DNA of 6,583 nt from Sphingobacteriaceae bacterium (GTDB taxonomy: Bacteria > Bacteroidota > Bacteroidia > Sphingobacteriales > Sphingobacteriaceae): NCBI GenBank assembly GCA_025450155.1, contig JANWIB010000040.1, forward strand, positions 1 to 6,583, written 5' to 3'. Numbering within the stretch: the stretch's first letter is position 1; every line of letters starts with the position of its first letter. Below are positions 1-5,555 of this stretch, piece after piece. The position numbers and the translations under genes were made by a program. Under the pieces are notes generated by a model. It was not told where the DNA came from. It saw only the letters and a list, made by a program, of their open reading frames with translations, and searched no databases.

Positions 1-1
1 A

Positions 2-1177
2 GAACAAGTAATCCAAGAACAATTCGACACAGCCGTACAAGGAGCCCAAAACAATACCATCGTGCTGTTCTATATCGAAACCGTTTTAGCCCAACCCCAA
101 AACAGCGAATTCAAAGACATTACAGAAGAAAAGCATTACCATTTATTTGCCCGAAACAACATCAGCGATCAGCTGATGCGGAATAAGCTACAGTTCAATA
201 CTTACCTTTCTTACTTTAAAGATCACAATATCAAAACCTCCTTATCGGATGCCAACAGTGCTAACGATCTACAACGCCAAACCCTGCTAAAAAATGCCGT
301 AGCTGCCACCTCCTTTTTATTAAGTAATGCGGGCGACGACTATGGTGATCCCTATGGTTATTTCCGTCTGGCTCGCATGAGCGACACCGAACGCCCACCC
401 TTTGCCAGGGAAAAGGATTTTGAGAATACCCGGCAAAATCTCATTTACCTGCGCATAAAACAGCTGGAAGCAGCCGCAGAATACCTGGGCGGCGCTTTAA
501 TGGTAACCGAAGAACAAAAGCAGAAAGTAGAAGAATACTCCTACGCGGCCACAGTAATTTATTTGCAGGAATTATGGATAGCCGGGCGGACAGGCATTGT
601 AGAGAATTTCCTCCCGGTATGGGGAAGCGGCAAGCGGGCCTGGCTACATGCCGAACTGGCGGCTACCGACATAGGCCCGATGATGACCTACCAGAATAAG
701 CTGAATGCTGCTGTAGAGGCTACTAACATGGCGATAGATGTTTTACTGCTTTATGAGGGTGGTTTAGAGGCGTTGAAAAATCTGCCTAAAGCGACTAAAG
801 AAGGAATGGAAAACCTATTAAAGAAGATTACAACTAATGGAGTTGAAAGGGGACTTAATGGTTTTGATGAGGTTTCTAATTATATAGCGAAGAATGGAAC
901 TTTACCAGCTAATTTTATTACTAAAACCGAAGCCAAAGCATTAGGATGGAATCCCAAACTTGGTAATTTGGGTAAAATCGCACCTGGTAAAAGTATCGGA
1001 GGAGACATATTTAAGAATACAGAGGGGCTACTCCCAAAAGCATCAGGAAGAACTTGGTTCGAAGCAGATATTAATTATACAGGGGGATTTAGAGGAAATG
1101 AGAGGGTGCTTTATTCAAATGATGGATTAATATATAAAACTATGGATCATTATAGAACATTTATAAAATTAAAATGA
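2..1177 (+). CDS. Polymorphic toxin with C-terminal barnase-type ribonuclease tip (5' partial)
   Basis: This is the C-terminal 391 residues of a larger protein. The frame is open to the left edge, so the GTG at 62 is an internal codon and not the start. Residues 1 to about 242 form an unrecognised, mostly helical trunk. Residues 243-268 are a short pre-toxin segment that recurs in the orphan module downstream. Residues 288-391 align without gaps to Bacillus barnase residues 7-110 as I recall that sequence (about 60% identical). The catalytic set is complete: Lys308, Glu354, Arg364, Arg368 and His383 match barnase Lys27, Glu73, Arg83, Arg87 and His102, and the APGKSIGGDIF and EADINYT motifs are present. 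The tip should therefore cleave RNA in a rival cell or, without antidote, in its own. The stop overlaps the barstar start by 4 bases. The delivery system and N-terminal domains lie outside the window. The ribonuclease call is very secure; the effector role is inferred from the architecture. Confidence 0.95.
   Translation, partial: EQVIQEQFDTAVQGAQNNTIVLFYIETVLAQPQNSEFKDITEEKHYHLFARNNISDQLMRNKLQFNTYLSYFKDHNIKTSLSDANSANDLQRQTLLKNAVAATSFLLSNAGDDYGDPYGYFRLARMSDTERPPFAREKDFENTRQNLIYLRIKQLEAAAEYLGGALMVTEEQKQKVEEYSYAATVIYLQELWIAGRTGIVENFLPVWGSGKRAWLHAELAATDIGPMMTYQNKLNAAVEATNMAIDVLLLYEGGLEALKNLPKATKEGMENLLKKITTNGVERGLNGFDEVSNYIAKNGTLPANFITKTEAKALGWNPKLGNLGKIAPGKSIGGDIFKNTEGLLPKASGRTWFEADINYTGGFRGNERVLYSNDGLIYKTMDHYRTFIKLK
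728..805 (+). repeat. Pre-toxin repeat, copy 1 (in the full-length toxin gene)
   Basis: A 78-base segment encoding MAIDVLLLYEGGLEAL and the following residues up to ATKEG. It matches 1487-1564 at 68 of 78 positions without gaps by hand alignment. It sits exactly between the GC-rich trunk and the AT-rich barnase tip. It is therefore the likely homology through which toxin tips are exchanged. Confidence 0.9.
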
Positions 1178-1446
1178 AAGTAGTAAAAATAGATGGTAAT
1201 GAAATAAATGATATCTCTGATTTTCACTTTAAGATTAAAGAGGCTTTGGAGTTGCCTGATTATTATGGTGAAAATTTAGATGGACTTTGGGATCTTTTAA
1301 CTGGGTGGATTGAAACACCTTTGATTATTGAATGGAAAAATTATGAAAAAAGTAGAAATGTTTTAGGGGAGTTTGCTGAAAAAGCTTTAGGGGTGTTTAA
1401 AGATGCAGAAAAAGAAGTTGAAGGTTTTCGAATAATATGCAGGTAG
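1174..1446 (+). CDS. Barstar-type ribonuclease inhibitor (immunity protein)
   Basis: This 90-residue cytoplasmic protein is the antidote to the barnase tip encoded just upstream. Length and sequence match Bacillus barstar along the whole chain (about 50% identical to the sequence I recall). The core LPDYYGENLDGLWDLLTGW lies at residues 27-45. With the initiator Met counted, Tyr30, Asp36, Trp39, Asp40 and Glu81 match barstar Tyr29, Asp35, Trp38, Asp39 and Glu80. These are the helix and loop residues that plug the barnase active site, with Asp39 contacting Arg83, Arg87 and His102. Barstar Glu76 is replaced by Asp77, a conservative change. The ATG shares ATGA with the toxin stop, which points to coupled translation, so antidote is made whenever toxin is made. 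Base composition is AT-rich, like the toxin tip and unlike the trunk, which suggests the pair moved together. Confidence 0.96.
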   Translation: MKVVKIDGNEINDISDFHFKIKEALELPDYYGENLDGLWDLLTGWIETPLIIEWKNYEKSRNVLGEFAEKALGVFKDAEKEVEGFRIICR

Positions 1447-1486
1447 GTAATTGCCACTAAGTATCTTTTTAGGAAGATGAATCGAT

Positions 1487-1564
1487 ATGGCGGTAGATGT
1501 TTTACTGCTGTATGGGGGTGGTTTAGAGGCATTGAAAAATATCCCGAAAGCGACTAAGCAAGGG
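1487..1564 (+). repeat. Pre-toxin repeat, copy 2 (start of the orphan module)
   Basis: Second copy of the 78-base pre-toxin segment, same orientation and same reading frame as copy 1, encoding MAVDVLLLYGGGLEAL and the following residues up to ATKQG. Ten substitutions separate the copies, several of them synonymous. Homology stops at or very near the ATG, and an in-frame TGA stands at 1478-1480. This copy is thus cut off from any trunk. Confidence 0.9.
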
Positions 1565-1888
1565 CTGAATGGTTTAGGGAAAAAACTCTTAAAGTTTGGC
1601 GGAGACGAAGCTGTAATTCATTTTGAAAAGCATGGAAAAAGCGTAATGGATGCTTTAGGAAAATCATCTTATGACCTCAAAAATTATTTAGATGATGCAA
1701 ATCATATAATTAAAAATGGAACGTTTGTACCTGAGTTAAATGGATATGTTAAATTAATCGGAGGTCAAGGAAGTGCTAAATATGGATTTGTTGGTCTCAA
1801 TCGAACTACTGGAAATATAACTACATTCCACATAAAGACGGCTAAAGAATTATCAAACTTAGCGCCAAGTTTAGGTATAACATACTAA
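1487..1888 (+). CDS. Orphan toxin tip (displaced polymorphic-toxin C-terminal module)
   Basis: This 133-residue protein has no signal peptide or membrane segment. Residues 1-26 are the pre-toxin segment shared with the main toxin. Residues 27-60 are a charged helical linker, and residues 62-133 look like a compact toxin domain ending in AKELSNLAPSLGITY. Visible candidate functional residues include His74 of DDANHIIKNGTF and His117 of GNITTFHIKT, within a strand-rich pattern (GYVKLIGG, KYGFVGLN). That layout recalls small RNases of the barnase/EndoU/colicin E5/RelE (BECR) fold, but I cannot assign a family. AGGA at 1471-1474 is a distant possible ribosome site. The module may be a silent donor for recombination with the main toxin rather than an expressed gene. 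Its probable antidote begins 12 bases after the stop. Confidence 0.75.
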   Translation: MAVDVLLLYGGGLEALKNIPKATKQGLNGLGKKLLKFGGDEAVIHFEKHGKSVMDALGKSSYDLKNYLDDANHIIKNGTFVPELNGYVKLIGGQGSAKYGFVGLNRTTGNITTFHIKTAKELSNLAPSLGITY

Positions 1889-1900
1889 ATTATTCTGAAT

Positions 1901-2266
1901 ATGAAAATAGAAAAAATAGAATGGTTGTCTAAGGAAGGTTCTGAAGCGGAGGTAACCGTTTGTGGTGAAAACTATCAGATAGTTTGTTTTGCTCATCCAT
2001 TTAATTTATCGATAGGAGATGTAATAGATGTTCCTTTATATGCATTTTGCACTAATCATATACAGAGAAGTTTAAAACATAGTTATCGAGTTGAAAAACA
2101 TAAAAATAACTATTCATATTGCATAACAGGAAAGTTAGATGACAATCAGAAAGGGATAATAAGACTTTGGGATATTTTTATTGAGTTGGATGCTCCCGTT
2201 CCAACTGATGTCGAATTAAATGATTTTATATCTTTTTGTTGTGATAGAATAGATATAATTTTATAA
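1901..2266 (+). CDS. Probable immunity protein for the orphan toxin tip
   Basis: A 121-residue cytoplasmic protein of unrecognised family. It has no signal peptide, no membrane helix and six cysteines (21, 29, 50, 74, 113, 114). The N-terminal half alternates strand-like stretches (EAEVTVCGENYQIVCFAHPF, then GDVIDVPLYAF), suggesting a small beta-rich domain. A helical, acidic C-terminus follows. The role is inferred from position: polymorphic-toxin tips are normally followed directly by their antidote, and this gene starts 12 bases after the orphan tip ends, on the same strand and with similar AT-rich composition. GAAT before the ATG is at best a weak ribosome site. I cannot name the immunity family, and the pairing with the 1487-1888 toxin is not shown by the sequence itself. 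Confidence 0.75.
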   Translation: MKIEKIEWLSKEGSEAEVTVCGENYQIVCFAHPFNLSIGDVIDVPLYAFCTNHIQRSLKHSYRVEKHKNNYSYCITGKLDDNQKGIIRLWDIFIELDAPVPTDVELNDFISFCCDRIDIIL

Positions 2267-2280
2267 AAAGCAACAACTGA

Positions 2281-2438
2281 GTTATTGAATGGAGTATAGA
2301 TGAAGCCGATAATATTAAGTTCCCCCTGCTACACCATTAAATCAGGTTAAACCGGGAAGTTTTTATCAAAAGGAATTGAATTATTTATTTGGTAAGGGCT
2401 ACAGTGTAAGCTCTGACGGACTTTGGTTAGTTAAATAG
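2281..2438 (+). pseudogene. Frameshifted C-terminal tail of a third toxin module
   Basis: Two adjoining frames read like one protein tail. Positions 2281-2319 give VIEWSIDEADNIK. Positions 2322-2438 give PPATPLNQVKPGSFYQKELN and then YLFGKGYSVSSDGLWLVK and a TAG. One missing T near 2318-2321 (AAGTTCCCCCT where AAGTTTCCCCCT would read KFPP) joins them. A TGA at 2278-2280 closes the frame on the left, and no start codon or upstream domain survives. The tail ends 9 bases before the next probable immunity gene, the spacing expected of a toxin/antidote pair. I read it as the residue of a displaced toxin tip whose fold and activity cannot be judged. The frameshift is an inference from protein-like sense in both frames. 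Confidence 0.6.
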
Positions 2439-2447
2439 GAAAGCTCT

Positions 2448-2837
2448 ATGAAGAACAACGAAAAGATATATAGCTTTCTAAAGTCGAACGGATTTGAGCT
2501 AATCCAAAAAGATACATCTGCATTTTTTGGCGACTACTACGATGTATTTGCCAATGACTTTTTTCAATTAAGATTCAGCAGTTCTAAATCTTTTGAAACA
2601 GTTGATATACGGCATAATCAGCTAAATGAAAATTGGTATGATTTAGCATTAGTAAAAGCCTTGTTATATAATGAACGAAATCTCAATCATGTAACAACTA
2701 TTGAAGAATACTGGTTTTTTTTACAAAAGGGGCTTGCCAATATTGCGGAATTATTTAATGAAAGAAATTACCCCGCCACAAAAAAGAGATTAGAAGAATT
2801 AGGTAATGAAAGAGCCAAACAAATGTTTCTCAGCTAG
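2448..2837 (+). CDS. Probable immunity protein retained after loss of its toxin
   Basis: A 129-residue soluble protein without signal peptide or membrane segments. It has an N-terminal alpha/beta half (residues 1-58, with FFGDYYDVFANDFFQLRFSS and SFETVDIR) and a helical C-terminal half rich in charged and aromatic residues (ENWYDLALVKALLYNERNL, then ERNYPATKKRLEELGNERAK). It resembles small hypothetical proteins I associate with Bacteroidota toxin loci, but I cannot name a family. GAAAG lies 5 bases before the ATG. It follows the decayed toxin tail by 9 bases and is intact, which fits an antidote kept to protect against relatives that still carry the toxin. The immunity role rests on context alone. 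Confidence 0.7.
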   Translation: MKNNEKIYSFLKSNGFELIQKDTSAFFGDYYDVFANDFFQLRFSSSKSFETVDIRHNQLNENWYDLALVKALLYNERNLNHVTTIEEYWFFLQKGLANIAELFNERNYPATKKRLEELGNERAKQMFLS

Positions 2838-2921
2838 GGGTAGGTTGTAACTACACCTCAATATCTTTTAATTGAAATTTTTAATTATTTTCGTAATAAT
2901 AAACCTTAATTAAGATAACCA

Positions 2922-4712
2922 ATGATCTCGAAAATAATACAAAATTATAGCTTCTTAGGCTTCCTATTTGTTAATTTTATCTCAAACGCACAAATTATAA
3001 AACAGCAATTTTTTAATATCCCGGCAATCGGCAATAATGGGGGTCAGCATGCTTTGGGTTGGTACTGGGATAAGGAGCATTCGGGTATTCAATTTTATGT
3101 AAGTGGGCACCAAAATGGACAGCTTTGGTCTGTAGGTAAAAACCAGTACAAAAACTTTAAAGAAGGCCATGAGGCAAAAAAAGGAGGCGGAAAACTACTG
3201 GACAATATTTTAGTGGCCAATGCTTATGAATCGCATATATTTTTAAACGTGTGGGAACTGAAACTGGACAAAGATTTGCAAACAAAAGGAGAGAAACAAT
3301 ATACGTTCAGACGCTCAGGCATTACTTCGGATACTGTTTTGCATTTTGCCAAATTTGGCAATATCGTTTCGCTTGATTCTCGAGGCAGCGACGGAAAGAT
3401 TGAAAGAAGAGAAGAAACAACGAATTTAAATCTTACTGAATTTAATAAGCTGTTTTCAAATGTGCCGGATATAGGCGATACCCTTGGTGTTTACCGGGAT
3501 GTAAATCAAAAAGGAGAAGGTAGTATCGGCTTGAAGAATATCAGCCCTTGGTTAACTTCAACGGCGGCAATATATAAATATGACTCATCAAAAGGGTTTC
3601 TTACCGAAAAAATAAAAGATTTTATTGTCAACTTTAAAGATATTGAAGCGTTAAAAAATGCTACTTATGTAGATGATTCCTTTAATTATATAGATAAAAA
3701 CTTTATGCATGCCTGGTTTATTTATGATGCCCAGGAGAAAAAAGATCGGAGAAAGTACAAGCTGGTGACTTTTAATGCAGCAGGAAAGGTGATTGCATCG
3801 TCCGATCATGTTAATGAAACATCCAAAAGACCAATCGTATTGAATTTTCCGGTATATACCAATAAGTTGGAGGCAGCTGGTTTGGTGTCGGTCTTCGGGC
3901 ATGATGGCGATGCCCCTAAAGAGTTGGAAGGAAAAGATGTAACCGTGTTTGATATTGTTTATACTGATATTAAAGGGAACGTGTTGTGGAAAGCTACTTT
4001 TACTCATGGCGATGAGAAGAAATATAAAAATGTAGTTACACCATTACGGGTTTTTGCAGAAGGAGATAAGCTGATCTTTTTGAACTATAAAATGGAAAGC
4101 CTATTTAAGATTTCTTATGAAATGTTTAGTATCGATAATAAAGGCAACAAACAAATACTAATTGACCCGACAACAAAAGAGGGATTTACAGGTAGTGAAT
4201 CTGCCTTTGATTATTTGCAGTCTGTGGATATAACCGAACAGGATGGCAATGCTATTTGGTTAATTAAATTTAAAGAGGAAAAAAAGGAAGTCGGAAAATC
4301 GCCAATAACCGGGATGTCTCAATATGCCAAGGTATATAAACAACTATTTATTTCTATGTTGGGAAGCGACTATAAGGTCGGATTGAAAAAGCAGTTTTTA
4401 TTAAAAGAAACTGAACAGAAACCTAACATAACCTTGTTGAGCAAAGAAAATAACACGTTAAAATATTTAATATGGTCAGAAGGAGATTACTACCTGCTCA
4501 CTTTAAATAAAGAGAAGGGTGCTGATTTGCAGCTGATAAAAAGCGACTTACTTAAGGGTGCCACCCCAGATATATATTTCTCATTTATGCCTCTGCAAAA
4601 AGTATTAAATGATGCTGATAATAAAACCGCCTATCTTATTCATGAGTTTTATTCTGTTGTTAACCTGGAAAAACGTCTAAATAAGATACTAGTAACCAAA
4701 CTGGCGTATTAA
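2922..4712 (+). CDS. Exported protein of unknown function, 596 residues
   Basis: Residues 1-23 form a signal peptide with Lys4, a hydrophobic core (FLGFLFVNFI) and a likely signal peptidase I site SNA|Q after Ala23. There is no lipobox, so the mature protein should be periplasmic, surface-bound or secreted. The remaining 570 or so residues are rich in short strands with recurring hydrophobic-strand, turn and Gly/Asn patterns (for example KYKLVTFNAAGKVIASS, VFDIVYTDIKGNVLWKATF, YEMFSIDNKGNKQIL). This suggests a beta-propeller-like or repeated beta-sheet fold, although I see no exact repeat. No catalytic motif and no C-terminal type IX sorting domain are visible. The ATG is the only plausible start; the next in-frame Met is far into the mature chain. 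The gene lies 84 bases after the last immunity gene, on the same strand but with a more even composition. Nothing ties it to the toxins beyond proximity. Confidence 0.85.
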   Translation: MISKIIQNYSFLGFLFVNFISNAQIIKQQFFNIPAIGNNGGQHALGWYWDKEHSGIQFYVSGHQNGQLWSVGKNQYKNFKEGHEAKKGGGKLLDNILVANAYESHIFLNVWELKLDKDLQTKGEKQYTFRRSGITSDTVLHFAKFGNIVSLDSRGSDGKIERREETTNLNLTEFNKLFSNVPDIGDTLGVYRDVNQKGEGSIGLKNISPWLTSTAAIYKYDSSKGFLTEKIKDFIVNFKDIEALKNATYVDDSFNYIDKNFMHAWFIYDAQEKKDRRKYKLVTFNAAGKVIASSDHVNETSKRPIVLNFPVYTNKLEAAGLVSVFGHDGDAPKELEGKDVTVFDIVYTDIKGNVLWKATFTHGDEKKYKNVVTPLRVFAEGDKLIFLNYKMESLFKISYEMFSIDNKGNKQILIDPTTKEGFTGSESAFDYLQSVDITEQDGNAIWLIKFKEEKKEVGKSPITGMSQYAKVYKQLFISMLGSDYKVGLKKQFLLKETEQKPNITLLSKENNTLKYLIWSEGDYYLLTLNKEKGADLQLIKSDLLKGATPDIYFSFMPLQKVLNDADNKTAYLIHEFYSVVNLEKRLNKILVTKLAY

Positions 4713-4787
4713 GTTTTTTACTATAAACATCCACTATTTTAATAAATATACCAAGAGTATTGGATTGGATTAATATCATTAAGTCCT

Positions 4788-4893
4788 AACCCAATAGGAA
4801 CTTTTAGGAGGCGAAAAAGTAGAAGATTATCTTTACAGTAGTGCCAGGAACTATTCCAATTTGCCTTATCTGATTGAAGTAGCTTATTGCTAA
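4788..4893 (+). pseudogene. Relic of an IS200/REP-associated-type transposase C-terminus
   Basis: Positions 4807-4893 read GGEKVEDYLYSSARNYSNLP and then YLIEVAYC and a TAA. The DYxYSSARNY block followed by a short Leu/Ile-Glu-Val end is the usual C-terminus of Bacteroidota HUH (Y1) transposases of the IS200/REP-associated group. Upstream, in another frame, AACCCAATAGGAACT (4788-4802) gives NPIGT, comparable to the conserved NPVRA that precedes this block in the family, so at least one frameshift separates them. The frame is closed on the left by TAG at 4795-4797, and the catalytic HUH and Tyr regions are absent. Positions 4713-4787 are AT-rich and give no readable remnant. The gene is dead. 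Confidence 0.7.
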
Positions 4894-4897
4894 GCAT

Positions 4898-4934
4898 AAT
4901 AAAAAGGTGCAGCTGCAAACTACACCTTTTTATT
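4898..4934 (-). terminator. Perfect 12-bp hairpin, rho-independent terminator (bidirectional)
   Basis: AATAAAAAGGTG (4898-4909) and CACCTTTTTATT (4923-4934) are perfect inverted repeats around a 13-base loop. The A-tract on one side and T-tract on the other let the hairpin end transcription in both directions. It lies 32 bases past the stop of the minus-strand lipoprotein gene, its most likely user. It could also stop plus-strand transcripts from the 596-residue protein gene. It begins 4 bases after the transposase relic, so an origin as an element end cannot be excluded. Confidence 0.8.
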
Positions 4935-4966
4935 GTAATTCAGTTTGCGAAACCACTACCGAAAAA

Positions 4967-5407
4967 TTACTTCTTCCTAAATACTTTAATGGCGGTATAA
5001 TGGGCATCTCCTTCCCAGTTATCTTCTTCTACGGTAATTGTCAGCTTATTATCTGCAATGGAATAAGTTGCATCGAGTGTTTCTTCATCTTCCGTTCCTG
5101 CAGCTATAACGATATGCAGTTTGTTTCCATTAGTGGTATAAGTTCCGTTGTACACTGATGATGTACCCTCATCAAAGTTGGTACCGGTAAAACCATTCTC
5201 AGTTTTAAATTCAAAAAGCTGTACACCGCCATTTTCATAAGTTTCCGAATCATCATAAACTTTCCCCTTTGTGGGAGAGATTGCTTTCTCAGAACCAGAG
5301 ATAAGATCCCATTTTCCGATAATAGAAGGCGTTTTATCCTCTTTGTTGCAGCTGGCAAGTACCGCTACGGCAATAAATGCCAAAATAATGTTCAAATTTT
5401 TAATCAT
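4967..5407 (-). CDS. Lipocalin-like lipoprotein
   Basis: A 146-residue lipoprotein. Residues 1-19 are a signal peptide with Lys3 and a hydrophobic core (IILAFIAVAV). The lipobox LASC puts the lipidated Cys at position 20. Asn21 follows, then a charged stretch (KEDK). The mature domain opens with SIIGKWDLISG, the G-x-W strand typical of Bacteroidota lipocalin-like lipoproteins, and continues through strands FEFKTENGFTGTN, YNGTYTTNGNKLHIVIA, ATYSIADNKLTITV and HYTAIKVFRKK, which close a small eight-strand-like barrel. The ligand and role are unknown, and such proteins are usually envelope-anchored. It is transcribed alone, divergently from the FAD oxidoreductase gene, with a strong hairpin just downstream. 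The ATG at 5407 gives a complete signal peptide. Location is secure; the lipocalin-like fold is inferred from the pattern. Confidence 0.88.
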   Translation of the reverse strand: MIKNLNIILAFIAVAVLASCNKEDKTPSIIGKWDLISGSEKAISPTKGKVYDDSETYENGGVQLFEFKTENGFTGTNFDEGTSSVYNGTYTTNGNKLHIVIAAGTEDEETLDATYSIADNKLTITVEEDNWEGDAHYTAIKVFRKK

Positions 5408-5437
5408 GATTGGGTTTAATTTTAGGTTAATTTTTCT

Positions 5438-5464
5438 GCAAGTTATAAAACATTTTTAAACAAA
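5438..5464 (-). promoter_or_regulatory. Candidate Bacteroidota promoter for the lipoprotein gene
   Basis: Read on the minus strand, TTTG (5464-5461) is followed after 15 bases by TAACTTGC (5445-5438). This resembles the Bacteroidota -33 TTTG and -7 TAnnTTTG elements, but the -7 match is imperfect and the spacing is short. The leader to the ATG would be roughly 25 bases. No strong Shine-Dalgarno is seen. Confidence 0.3.
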
Positions 5465-5524
5465 AAAAGAACCTATTCATACACCAAAAACAGAATTTAT
5501 TTACCTCTCTCGCCCAAAAAAAGC

Positions 5525-5532
5525 TATTTTTG
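5525..5532 (+). promoter_or_regulatory. Candidate -7 promoter element for the FAD oxidoreductase gene
   Basis: TATTTTTG matches the Bacteroidota -7 consensus TAnnTTTG exactly and lies 23 bases before the ATG at 5556, which would leave a leader of under 20 bases. No TTG is present at the -33 distance; only TTTA near 5500-5503. The prediction rests on the -7 box alone in an AT-rich region. Confidence 0.35.
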
Positions 5533-5555
5533 AATCTGATTATGAAGTTGATCTG

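Noticed and set aside
62..64. GTG at 62 as the start of the toxin gene.
   Set aside because: The frame stays open to the left edge (reading EQVIQEQFDTAVQGAQNNTI before it) and protein-like sequence continues, so the true start is outside the window.
1477..1554. ATG at 1477 in the barstar frame as the start of a small gene.
   Set aside because: It gives only about 25 residues ending at TAA 1552-1554 and runs across the pre-toxin repeat out of frame. The orphan toxin frame explains this DNA.
2843..2859. An imperfect inverted repeat (AGGTTGTAACTACACCT) after the last immunity gene as a terminator.
   Set aside because: The stem is about 5 bp with a bulge and has no clean T-tract, so it is too weak to call.
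2872..2893. A Bacteroidota promoter upstream of the 596-residue protein (TTG at 2872 and TATTTTCG at 2886-2893).
   Set aside because: The -7 box has a mismatch in its TTTG part and the 11-base spacing is far too short. The 84-base gap is so AT-rich that such matches are expected by chance.
4907..5158. Plus-strand open frame of 83 codons across the hairpin and the lipoprotein gene.
   Set aside because: It is antisense to the well-supported lipoprotein gene and its product is not protein-like. The same applies to the other antisense frames at 1341-1532, 2982-3170, 3651-4007 and 5825-6019.
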